Translations under genes and position numbers: made by a program
Notes under the pieces: model-generated
What the model was told of the DNA's origin: nothing
Seen by the model: the letters and a program-made list of their open reading frames with translations, nothing else
Databases searched by the model: none
Source: Guyanagaster necrorhizus
Taxonomy: Eukaryota > Basidiomycota > Agaricomycetes > Agaricales > Physalacriaceae
Assembly: GCF_019112545.1 (NCBI RefSeq)
Contig: NW_025064895.1
Coordinates: 612,049 to 676,048, forward strand
DNA length: 64,000 nt
Direction: 5' to 3'
Shown here: in pieces, positions 10,591 through 22,000 of the stretch
Position numbering within the stretch: position 1 is the first letter of the stretch
How the letters are laid out: the number at the start of each line of letters is the position of its first letter

Positions 10591-11732
10591 TCAAGAGGAC
10601 TGCGAAGGCCGTCGGTTTTCAGCTCCGCTTGCCGAAGAAGACGCTGGTACATCAACCGTCGTATATGCCGGGGAAGGTGAACCCGGATCAGGAGCAGGAG
10701 GAGCTACGAAATGCCGTGACTCTCGCCTAGAAAAGGTGATCGTTCTAGTGACGTTGAGAAAGTTGTCGGCCGCTGGGGCAGCCTGAGATTGATTCGGAAC
10801 ATGATTCGGAGGGACGATCCACTGTGTTTCTGGTCTCTGAACCGGGCCCGGTGGACCCAAAGTGGATGGGGCAGAAGTTTGTGCTGCTGTTGGCCTGGCA
10901 AAGGGATTTGTAAAGGCAGACGTAGAAGTGTTGTGATCCGTGGCTCGCGTAGAAAACCCACCCAGACCTGCTGGAGGAGCTGAAGGGAGCTGCCGTGTAG
11001 AGGTGGGCGTTCCGAGGACGGTCTGACCCAGAGACGGCCTATTGGGTACCACCGGGGTATATGAATGGGCCGATCTAACACGATAAGCTGGGGGATACGG
11101 AGGAGAAACGCGTATTGCCGGCCTGAAAAAGGCCCCTGTTGCATTCCCGGTGTTCGTAACATACATGACCATGTTCGAAGGCGAGGGGGGAGTGAATTGC
11201 ATATCCGCCTCCTCCGCCTCCTCCGCCTCCGCCTCTTCCCCTTCGAGCTCCCGGATTTGCGCTTTCAGTTCCTCGTTCTCCCTTTCTAGGGACTCGTTCT
11301 GCTGTATGATATCCTGATCGTCCATGGTGATGTAGACGCTTCTGATGGGGTCCATAACGAACGGGCGGAACTGTTCTGGGAGATATCGGGTCTATACAAA
11401 CATTAGCGGGGGGCGGTTCAGTAATTAAGTGAAAGCACGGACATCGGGGAGGGCTGGCCAGGGTAAAGTGAACATGAGCTTGGGGGTGGGGGATGGGATG
11501 GAATACGTACCGATGGGAAAGACCTTTCGACAACACGGGCATGAAGCTTGGTATCCGTTGGTGGCTTGGGTTCCGCCTCGCGCGATAACGGTCCTTAGGC
11601 ATTCGGAGCAGAAGACGTGTCCTGAGAGACATGAGTAACGCGAGTTATTTAACAGCCTACCTGGCACTCACCACAAGGAGTGCAGACTGAATCCTTGAGA
11701 TGGCCGAGACATATTGCGCACTGGGGAGTCAT
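10591..11732 (-). CDS. RING finger / coiled-coil protein 1
   Basis: Three exons (11732-11672, 11621-11511, 11375-10591) give 318 residues. Residues 1-50 form a C3HC4 RING: MTPQCAICLGHLKDSVCTPC, then GHVFCSECL and CPCCRKVF, all zinc ligands present. A short coiled coil follows (QQNESLERENEELKAQIREL), then an acidic EAEEAEE tract and a 170-residue Pro/Ser/Thr-rich tail. The start is the only ATG before CAIC. The second intron acceptor is ambiguous: TATAG at 11392 breaks the frame, whereas CCCAG at 11376 keeps it, so the latter was chosen. Likely an E3 ubiquitin ligase; substrate unknown. The gene at 52472-53493 has the same layout. Confidence 0.8.
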
Positions 11733-12298
11733 GATGATGAGCCTTCAGGACCGCACTGGGGGCCTTATATAACTTGCTGAACGCTGAGAGTGGCACAAGG
11801 GTTGCATTGTGAAAGTGTCTTTATCCTTTTGTCTTGTATTTTCGAAGGTTACTCCGCATGACGAGGCTCAAGGTTGACAAATGCATCTGGACTGAACAAA
11901 GGTAAGTGCATAGGCTGAGTAACAAGTCACGTTTCCAGATTCTGTTTTCTTTCATGTCGCGACTAGCTGCTTTTTTCCTCCCCATTCTACCTTTGTCAAC
12001 CAAATCGTAAACGCGATGGTAGTTCAAGAGATGTTTTCCCGGGAGATCAACAAGCTCGGCCGAAAAGAAAGTACAAGCATCATAATTGAACTGAAACATT
12101 CCCTGAGATCTTTGTATTTCCTCCCATCCCCTTTTTCATCGCGACCAGTACCGATGTGCTCAACCCGGACATTCATGTGCATCTGTCAAGAGGGTCCCGG
12201 ATCATACCCATTAAACGAAAAGCCAAGGTCATCTACTACATCCGTTTACGCGTCGCACCCAGCTGAAGATGATTGTATAGCTCGAACATCCAGCAGGG

Positions 12299-13195
12299 CA
12301 GATACCATCCTATTACAATTCGGAAGGATGGACATCTTTGAAGAGCTCGATGCCGATTATCTGGAAAACATGATAACCTCGCTCTACGGGACTTTTTACA
12401 GCCACTTGATGGATTTCACCACAGTAGAGGTATCGATTGTCCATGAAGCACTTCCATGGTATTATTTATTTAACCACCTTGCTCTCACTATAGGGCCAAC
12501 CCAACACGTATCGGACCGAGGGCTTCCTCGAAGGCATCCTGCATACCATCCCAGAGAATCCTCACATTCACCAATGCTCCTCACCCTCCATGGGGTATGT
12601 GCGCGCATCGCCTACCTCTCAGGTGCGGGATATTATGTTGACAAGTTGCTGGAGGATATGGATAATGGTGAGAATGGTATTGGACCTCAATTGTCGGGTG
12701 TCAGTTACGTAGCATCCTTTTTTGTAAACAGGAACTGGCAGTGGATGACTGACCAAAAGGATTGTTTAGGAGCCAGTCATGAGCCAACTCCCAGTTCTCT
12801 CATTGTCAGTTCTTCATAGGCATAAATATCAATCCAGTGAGATTGAACATGAGAAACACCATGCCACTTATTATCTTTGCCGCCTTGCAAAGGCCATCAT
12901 TCTTGCTTCAGACATGTGGACCCTTGCACCGATGATGACCTTTGTCCTTGAGTTCCTCCTTCAGCGGGACCCATACCTGCCCCAGGATCCAGGACATGCT
13001 TATTCTTGCATCAGACATATGAACCCTTTCACCAACAACTTGTCTCCTAGAAGCCACTATCTTCAGTGGACCCTCCAGCACTCTGGGATCCTCTTCAACA
13101 TCGGCCTTCTGGACTTGCTTAGGTCTTTGACTGAAGGTTTCTATTTGACCCCCCAGATCCTCTCAATACATTTCCTGTTCCCCAAAACTGCATGA
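12299..13195 (+). pseudogene. Fragment of an unidentified fungal protein, frameshifted
   Basis: Two overlapping forward frames appear to belong to one ancestral protein. The first holds MDIFEELDADYLENMITSLY, EALPWYYLFNHLAL and LHGVCARIAYLSGAGYYVDK. It runs out near 12.82 kb after QWMTDQKDCLGASHEPT. The second, shifted by one base from about 12.78 kb, continues QLPVLSLSVLHRHKYQSSEI, HATYYLCRLAKAIILASDMW and SGILFNIGLLDLLRSLTEGF to a stop at 13195. No intron explains the switch. The helical, tryptophan-rich style resembles C-terminal regions of large lineage-specific basidiomycete proteins, but I do not recognise the family. No function assigned. Confidence 0.5.
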
Positions 13196-14404
13196 AATTG
13201 CTGGAGTCAAGAAGTGCTTGGGACCGGAGCATTATCAGGGACAGTAACATCTTTTCACAGGGGTACTCTTTTGATAATCAACACCGCGATTGGACTTACT
13301 GGCAATCCAGACCACGCTAGTGAGTAAATCCGAGAGTCGCATATCGCATGTGGGGTCTTGCCAGTATATCACAGTCCGGTGGAGACACTGTCAGAGTGGG
13401 ATGATCTGTTGTTGGTGGAAAGCGCCGCTTTGATGATTTCACGGACAAAAATGAGCTTGCCGGCAAGCTCCCTATTGAATCTCCCCGTCCCTTGTATTTA
13501 AGCATTCTCGTAAAAAAAGAAAAAACAATGCGTTCAAATTTACATACTCCGTACTCCCTCCGTCCCACGTTTTTATCGCATCACTTTTGACCCTTGGGGC
13601 TTGGCCGCAGATGGACGGACTCTTGGGGGCTTTTTTTCTCTCCAGAAGGTGGAGATAGCGATGTTTTGGCCTCATGTCGCGGGAAGCAACAACGCCCCAG
13701 AAGCAGACCGTGGTTCTTTCCTCGAAGACCCAGCATAAAGAACTTTGAAGTTGTTGTTGCGCAGCAGCACTGAGGACCTCGGAATCCTGTCGCCCAGAAT
13801 CTCCCTCGGACTCAGTAAGCACTCAGACCCCGCCTCATGTTCCTAGGAGATTTCATTTTGATCGGCTTTAATTGCTTTCTTCCTCGAGCAAATTATCAGC
13901 GCTTCGTCTATCTGATTCCGAGTATATTAGCCCGCGACGTCGACGCGTGTCATCTCATCTCGGGCCGCTTCCATCATCGCACCTCGTAAATGAAGTAGTC
14001 CGTGTCGGCTGGAATCAAAAGCCGATATTTTCAAAGAGAATTAGTGGTGAGGTTTCTTTTTGGGGTGGGGTAGAGGAAGGTGATGTGGCGTATGAGAATC
14101 TTGTTTCTGATTCGGTCATCGGTGGACATTAGTGTTGAAATTCTGGGTCGCCATCCTGCGAGACGTGGCTTATTCGAATGGTGTACGTTAACGACGGATG
14201 GTTCTTCGTGGCGAATCAACCCAAACCTCCGGGTTCGCATGGGGGGTATATACAATGGGATAATAATGATACAGCTCATGGGTACAGCTCAGCACTTCTT
14301 CTATGTCGTGACGCTTCTGGGTCTGTGCTCTCTTTTTCCGCTAGTGGATCGTCACTTTCATTCCGGAACTTGGTGATGATCTAAAAAAAACGAAGATGGG
14401 TTTT
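13196..14404. other. Intergenic, no recognisable gene; one Stowaway-like terminus inside
   Basis: Short ORFs on both strands (13472-13822 reverse, 13872-14132 and 14080-14376 forward) lack domains and overlap each other. The only distinct signal is the TACTCCCTCCGTCCCA motif near 13552, listed separately. Confidence 0.4.
13552..13584. mobile_element. Possible mariner/Stowaway-type terminal sequence
   Basis: TACTCCCTCCGTCCCACG matches the well-known terminal consensus of Stowaway MITEs (CTCCCTCCGTYCC after TA). No matching inverted end (GGGACGGAGGGAGTA) was found nearby, so only one end would remain. Low confidence. Confidence 0.3.
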
Positions 14405-15824
14405 TTATATGGAGAACGGAGGAAGAGCAAAACCCACATTATTGTCCAATTCCGAATCAAGATTAGATTGGGACGTCCCGGTTGTCGTCGTTTCGTGGGC
14501 GGAGACGGATATGGTGTGATGTGGCGCTCTGCTATGCCGGTGTATGGGCATGGTGGCAGATGTGGTGGCGTTGAATGAAGTGGTTGTGAATGATAGTGAG
14601 CAATCGTCGGAGGCGTTGCCGATGTCTCTTCCGCCGACGAAGCGTATGCGGGCATTAAATACCTAATTCATTCTAAGAACATACCCAAGTCGATGGCAAC
14701 GGCCAAAATAACTCACCACGAGGAGACTGTTAGAGTATAGTTTGGAAAGCGCAATAGAAGGCGCGAGGTGATAGTTGTTATGCTTATACGCGATGAAAAA
14801 TGCCAAGTCCAGGATCGCAAAAGTCGCACATACGGCGCCAGTTTCGACGGTTAACCTGACGAACTTGGCGAGGATAACGCTGGTGGATCGAAAACCGCTC
14901 TTTGACCGGGTGAGGTAGTAAATCATGCTTGCTGCAATGATCACGTCGCAGAGTGCGGTTCCCCCCAACCAAACCTAGAGGAGATTGTCAATAACGACGA
15001 TTTTTGATGCTACAGACAAGCTCTGCGGACCGCGGTTGTCTTCTCGTTATGCTCCTGGACCTTGGAGAAGATTCCAATAAAGTGAGCAGAAACACCTGAC
15101 CTATACGTATCTCGTTACTAAGGTTCGAAAGCTATTGAATTCATTACTAACCATATGCCAGCGATGCCTTCTGTGATAGCGAGCTAACATAAGGACGACC
15201 AGTCAGGAAGTATATTACAAAGGCCGACTAAAACACGTACCAAGACGACGAGCAAAGGCAGCCACCACTTGTCGCTAAACATCCATATCCGCCAAGCAAA
15301 GAATATTTGAGTAGAAACACTGACTGTCAGAAAAGCCATGAGCTACATTTTCGAAATTTAAAAACCTCGAACGCACTGATAGAGCTCATCACCGGCACAC
15401 TAAACCATAACCAGCCGACCTTGTCTAGATCATTCATATCACCCCATCCCGTGCCGAAATTTCGAAAAGCGTCTCGTGTCGCGAAGATGGTCTGCAGGGA
15501 CTCGAGGGTGTACGCTATGGCAACGATGGTTTTGGGTACCCATCTGTCATGAGGGAAGGCGAGGTAATATATGTCTACGGGGCAGGGGTAAACGCGATCG
15601 AGGGATCGAGAAAAAGGGGTCACTTACACACTTGAACCGTCAATGCGCCAAATAGACCCCAGTTGAAGAAATGGCCTAACAGCTACGAGGCATGAGATAT
15701 GACGATGCTGGGGGGATGCTGGTGCGTACCAAGGGTCCTGTTCTTAGTGAGGGTTAATGATATGTCACATGAGGAAAGTGGGAGAGACCTACAATTCGGC
15801 TACTTGGACTTCAGAGCCGGACAT
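14405..15824 (-). CDS. DUF6534-type multi-pass membrane protein
   Basis: The reverse strand carries about nine exons encoding roughly 350 residues with the usual pattern of this basidiomycete family. It starts MSGSEVQVAE, then LTGPLLLGHFFNWGLFGALT, YIYYLAFPHDRWVPK, GDMNDLDKVGWLWFSVPVMS, STQIFFAWRIWMF, and the diagnostic VWLGGTALCDVIIAASMIYY with FRSTSVILAKFVRLTVETGA. A last exon gives FNARIRFVGGR and a polar tail. Seven hydrophobic segments are expected, arranged like a 7TM protein. A 13-nt micro-exon (TTG splitting after ELTGPL) is needed near 15.74 kb. The intron before VWLGG uses an unusual GTCCGC donor. Function of the family is unknown; sensor or transport roles have been suggested but nothing here decides. 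Confidence 0.75.
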
Positions 15825-16042
15825 GGGGAAGGGGACAAGGACGTTCTATACAGCGTCCGATTGGCATATATATACTTGATGAATCCTGCGCGTCAGACTT
15901 AAAAAAAGGGTACGTTATCCGGATTACCGTAGTAGTCCGTCAGGGTCCCGAGGAAGCTCCGTCATCAGATTTTCTGCCTTCACACTAGAACAGGTATGAT
16001 GTATTAAATGTACAAATGTTATGCAAGACTAGGTTACGGATA
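15825..16042. other. Short intergenic spacer between DUF6534 gene and DNMT5 3' end
   Basis: Contains the promoter of the DUF6534 gene and the 3' flank of the methyltransferase gene. Nothing further is seen. Confidence 0.4.
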
Positions 16043-19000
16043 TCATGATGTCGTTGGCTGGACATCCCTCCGTTGGTTATAAATATCCTCGTCAACAGTG
16101 TTCTTCGTCAGGAATCTCCACACATAAACGTGTTTTTCCTGGCCATAGCGAACTAGCCTACCCACAGCCTGCGTCTCGCAAGCCTTGTAAATCTCCTTTG
16201 AGGGTGCAAGTAGTGGAGACAAGAAAACCGCATGATTGGCTGATGTCAGATTAGCCCCACTAGCGCTTTCGTCCATGACGTTCAAAAGAAGCACGCGTTC
16301 TTCGCTCTCGTTTTGGAATGTTTCGAGGTTCTTGCTCTTCTGATGCGCGGTTCCCCTAATCTCGAGGAACTTGATTTTGTTATAGGTGAAGGCTTCGGTC
16401 ACCTTTTTCATGAGATCAGGGAACTGGACGAACACCAGGACACGCTCATTTTTGGGAATCTCTTTGCTGAAAGGGCTTGAGCATTGGATGTTTCGGAAGG
16501 ACTGATGAGTCAACTTACTTGATCAAATTAACAACCTTCTCGAGTTTCATCCCAAAGTGCTTGCCCTGCCCATCCCGACCCTCGTCGTCGACACCTAAAG
16601 TATCGGCCTTGACCACATTCAACACACGTGCAGCACTTTTGCATGCTCCAGATGCGGCGTAAATGCACTCTTCCTGCTCAGCGCTCGTTCTGACACATTC
16701 CAAGCAGCCCATATGCCCACACGAGGAAAGCACTGCCACGTCGCCAATCAGCAGATTCTGGCGCTCACATTTAGGACAGTTCACAACTGGCGGCTCCTCT
16801 TGCTGCTTTTGAAGATCGCGCACGACTGTGAAATACCGGAGGGAACGGACACGACCGACCAACTCCTTCGTTAGTCGCCGGATTTCATGTGTCTTCTCAC
16901 GATGCTCCCAGACTTGGGCTTTCGTCTTCTCGCTGAGATTGACATCCTCTCGCTTCGCTTTGCCCTTTACGACACCAACGCCAGCCTCATCCAGGAGTTC
17001 TATAACCATCTCGGTCGCCTCCTTGTCGTCAACGCCTTCGCTCCTGCATACTCGGATCCATTCGTGGAACATGGACTCACTTCCGACGTTGCTAAGGGCC
17101 TTTTCTCTCTTCACGCCATCCTTCACCGCTTTGAGGAGGTCTGCTTTACACTCGTCCAGCTGCTTTTGGCGCTCCCCTACGATGACGTCGCAGGCCTTCA
17201 TGGCATTTTCATTCGAGGTTTCCAGATCAAAGTGTGAACAGCGCTTGAGTAACGCCTCCTCGGCTGATCTGTGGCGTGTCAGACAATGAATTCGCAGTCA
17301 AGAATGAAGCTACATACTTGCTTTCACCAAGGGATTTGGCAAGTCGTTTCTCTCGGTCACTTTCTGTTTTCTTGCCGCGTTTGATAGTCATGTCAAGCGC
17401 ACGTAAGTGATGCTCCAGTTCCAAATAGATGGCACGCTCAGCAGCCGGTAGAATGATATCGACAACTTTTTCCGTCCATGGAATCTCGTCAATCTCGGCA
17501 ATATTCTAAGACCGCGTCGGGATCCCGAGAATCTCGAAAGTGACGGTAACATACCTGGCGAACAAATTTGTCAAGGAAAGCTTGCCCGAGTTCATGCCGG
17601 TGTACGTGCCACTCGAGACTGTGAACTTCCCGGAAAGAATGGAACTTCTCCACCTCTAAAGAAGGATAAGCTGGTGCAATGATTGCTATTAATATCGAAG
17701 ACCATACCTGTCTGTTCTCGTCGACGTCTCTTGACCTCAGCGGACTGACCTTCTCCGTCATCGTCTACACCGAGATGAATATTCAGGAATGCAGCGATCG
17801 TCTTCAAAGCAGCAAAGTCGTGAATCGGCGGGGTACCAGAAAGAACCCAATGTCGCTCAGCCGTCAAGTTGGTAACAAGCGAATGCACTTTCCCATCGAG
17901 ATATGTATATTCATCAACGACTTTGCGAGCGAAATGGAACATTTCCAAAGGAGGTGCGCGCATCTGCGTCCAGTCTTTCCGAACCGGCTTTGACTCCAAT
18001 TTCCATGGGTCGCTATCGACGCGCTTCTGCTTTTTGACAGGTCGTTCACCTTCATCCCTAGCCTTGCGTTTCGCTGACTTTTTGGTACCTTTCTTAGGTT
18101 CGTCGACATCCATATCTTCATCTTCTGTAGCTTGAGTAGAAGATGCAGAGGGCCTTCGCACTTTCGGTTTCGCCTTCTTGAACGCCTTCTTGGGAACGTC
18201 TTCCTCGTCTTCTTCTTCGTCATATTCGTCCGAAGATGGAACCGAAGTGGGCGACGACTCGCTATCATCGTCATCATTTGCATCTGAATTCTCCATCTCA
18301 AAGTCTTCATCATCCGAAACAGGGCGCTTGTTTTTTTGACTGCCTTTCTTTGCCTTTCCATCGACTTTCTTCGGCTTTCCATCAATCTTCTTAGACCCAA
18401 TGGCAGCTTCACTGGTAGTGCTGTCTCCCTCATCGTCATCCGATATGATGATCGCCTTCCGTGACGCAGCAGCACGACGCCTAGGCCGTTTGTTAGTGTC
18501 AGAATCGCTCTGCTCCGCCGTCGTAGGAGATGATGCTTCGGATGAAACGTTTCGACTCAGTCTAGGAATAACCACTTCGACCTTCTTGAACTTTTTGGGA
18601 AACTTTGCCTTTGCTGCCCGGGCCGCCTTCTTCTCCGCTTCTTTTCGGTCGGCTGCATCACGGTAGGACTTGCCCTTCAATCTCTTGGACTGAATAGCTG
18701 CCGCAATTCGTGCCGCTTCGTCTTCGACTAGAACAGACTATCAGTATAGAAGAGCGTTGCATTAGGTGAAAACATACTCCGCTTCTCGGCATCCTGGATT
18801 TCGTGCATAACCGCCCCAGAACCTTCGTCTTGGAGTCTATCCGTTTGTGCTTTCAAAGACTCCAGAGCCTTCCGTAGGTTAGCATTGAAGTGTCTGCCCT
18901 CCTTCGAAGGAAGTGCGCCGGCCGCAGCTAGAAGCTGGAGGTTGTCGAGGTAGACGTTACTCTTGAAGAGGTTGGACGCAACAACAACGATGTCAGCATC

Positions 19001-22000
19001 TCGGAAATCTTCAATTGTCGCAGAGTTAAGGTTCGATACGGTAGAAAGAACGAGCACTTTAAATTCTTTCTTCGTAAATTTACGGACCTCAGAATCCCAT
19101 TGCCTTGTCAGATGTGGTGGCACGATAATTAGAGTTGCCTTGAGTAGAATCTTCCCTTTAACGCGGCCCATGGCATCGAACTCCTTCTCGACGTTCTTAG
19201 CGGCACAGTCAATGAGACCGAGTGTGATAGCCGTCTTTCCGTAACCAACTTGATCGGCTAGTACGCCACCACGGATATGAACCGGACGCTGCGCACGTCC
19301 TTCTGCTCTCCATCCCAGCGGGTCCAGAATGCTCTCCGAGATCTCTTCTTCAATGAAAGGCGCTGCATTTCTAGACTCTTGCTTTAGCATCCATTCTAAA
19401 GATCGCAGTTGCTCCTTGCGGAGCGGAATCTTGAAACTGGGCGGTTGCGCGTGTTCCTTGTCGGATTTGTTGCTGGAGATGACAAATTTGGGAAGGTTCA
19501 GGGTGACGACAGGAGTGAAGTTCATGTTGAGACGCCATGAAAGCACCGGCTTTTCAGTTCGGCCAGCCTTGGGGAGACGCGAGAGTGCGCGATGAAGAAG
19601 AGACGGGATGTTGACCCCGATTCGAACGATACCTGTGTTGTCCTCGGTTAGTTTCAGCTGCGTAACGAACGGGCTGGGTCTTCTCTTGAGTCTACGTTCG
19701 TATTCCCCTGCTTCGACAGGATCCTCGACAGGGACGACTTTCTTGTTGTTCATCTGTGTCCATTGTATATGAGGCGCCGTGGGAGCGCAACGCTCACAGT
19801 TACAATGACTCTCTGGCAATGTTACATCTTGCCACGAGCTGAAATTGTTGCCAGCATCACGAATACGCTCCAAGAGCCATGCCAACGCCTTGAAAGTGCC
19901 ACGTTCATGGATCTTATCTACTTCCCGCCATGATTCACGTGGCCATTCCGGTCCAGCGTGATCCTTCAGTGGGACGGTGCAAGTAAGAAGGGCAGTAGCA
20001 CTCCGACAAGCATCTTTTTGGATCGGGATTTCAAGTCCCCTGGCGGGAATGGAAAATTTCGCGTCATTGCTTTGGGATGCCTTAAAGACGAGCGTCAACA
20101 GGGGCATGTCCGAGCGAAATCTTGACTTACGATCAAATGAATATTTTCCGCCCTTACCCATTTACAAGGGATACAACAGGAGACCTCTTTCTCCTCCTCG
20201 TTGGAGCTTTGCCGCCACGAAGGATCCAGTTTCGCAATAATGGGACGCGCTTCACCATATTGATGACGGCGTCTGCTAATAGAGAATACGAAGCTGTCTT
20301 CCGAATCACTTGTTCGTTGGGGGTCCATAAGCATAAACAACGGCGGTAGTGTTCCTTTCTCTGAGGTTCTTTTATGTAGCGCCCCGTTCGCGGTTCCGCA
20401 ACGATCAAGAAGTGCATAAAGGCCAGAAATATCACGATCGAGTTTGGGGACATCAGAGTTAGTAACTGACACCCGCAAACTAGAAAAGACCGTTTTATTC
20501 TTGAAGGTGTCATCGGTAAGACCTAGGCGTGCTTCCCAAGAAGGTACCAGCTCTCCTTCCCCTTTTACCTTGACAGTGACAGATGAATTATGAGGAAGAG
20601 CGAAATCCCAGTGGCCGGATAGCAGGCTTTCAGTACAAGTGAACCTGCCGACCGGCGTTTCCAACAGTTGACGTATCTCAGCATTAGCTGGCTCATGCCC
20701 CTCCGGCTTTGCAAATAACCGCCACTCCATTTGCTGAGGATGCAAAAATAGCTCCAGCGTAGCCTCAGGCGACTGATACACAGCGCTCCAATACTCCTGT
20801 CGCTTGGGCTCCACAAAGCGCAACTCAGACTTGGCTGCGCGCAAAACTGCAGCACACCAGCTCGACCATCGTGCTTCTGGAATCTTTATGTTGGCAGACG
20901 TTTTCAAACAATCAAACACCGCTTGGCTAACGCCTGACAATGAAATCGACATGGGCAGCATGGCCTTAAGTTCCTTGGCGAAGTCCGAGGGCGGCAGTCT
21001 AGGATTCTCCGTAGAAAAGACGATAGGCTCCGCGTTATGCTCAGGACGACCACCACACTTCTTACAGTACGGCGCACCACAATCTTTGCAGCGAAAGAGC
21101 TCCCGAGTAGTCATATCTGTCCGTCCTTCACACTCACAAAGACGCGCACTCTTTTCTGCATCCTTCAAGAGGTCAATCAGTGGCCGATTACCAGTCGCAG
21201 AAAGATCGAGGGACTTCTGGACGAGCTGATCTTCACCCGTAATGCAGTCTTCCGCAGCCACAACGTCTTCAGCGGGGCGATCGACTTCCATTGGGGTCTC
21301 GACGTCCATATGGGTGCCCCGCTTTGACTCGTAGCTCTCTGAATCATCCCCCGCTTTGAGAAGTTTTTTTCCGCAGACAAGTGCAGCCAAAATACACGAT
21401 CCGACGACCGTTGTGGACATAGCATTGCCTGCTAAATCTGCCAACTGATCTTCCGTTTCACGTGTCAAAAGTAGCTTGTCCACAGGAAGACCCTGCATCG
21501 ACAAAGCTTCCAAGCCAACCATCGGTCCACCGCGGTTGGTGATGTAGGGGATCATAGAGGGAGTAAGGCATGGGCAGATTCCAACTTTATTGGAACCTAT
21601 TGTACGGTCGACGTTCTGAGAAAGATTCCAAACTTGCCTAGGACGAACGGTTAACAATAACACTTCAGGTTTGGAAAGGAATTTACGTCTTGTATGAAGG
21701 ATCGACGCCTTTCTTCGCATCTCGCAAATGACTGATATCCATCAAGTCCCAGACTCTCTCCACTTGACCAATGCCCCAGTCTCCCCAAGCAAAATCCGGA
21801 AGTTTGCAGAAGCCACCTAACAATAGACCGAATTAATATCAATAAACTTGGGAGAGAGTCGGGACATTACCTTCATCCCAACTGGTAAGAGGACGTTTCG
21901 ATCCCAAACCTTCCTCAAGCCTTGCTCGCTGATGCCGAGACTCGCAACGGCTCCAATCGGTCCGTCCTGTGCGCCGATCAAGGGCATTATAGCTCTCCTG

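Noticed and set aside
16828..17289. Long forward ORFs across the DNMT5 gene (also 17869-18135, 18963-19244, 20804-21229, 21848-22420)
   Set aside because: They are antisense shadows of a strongly supported multi-domain coding sequence and have no domains of their own.
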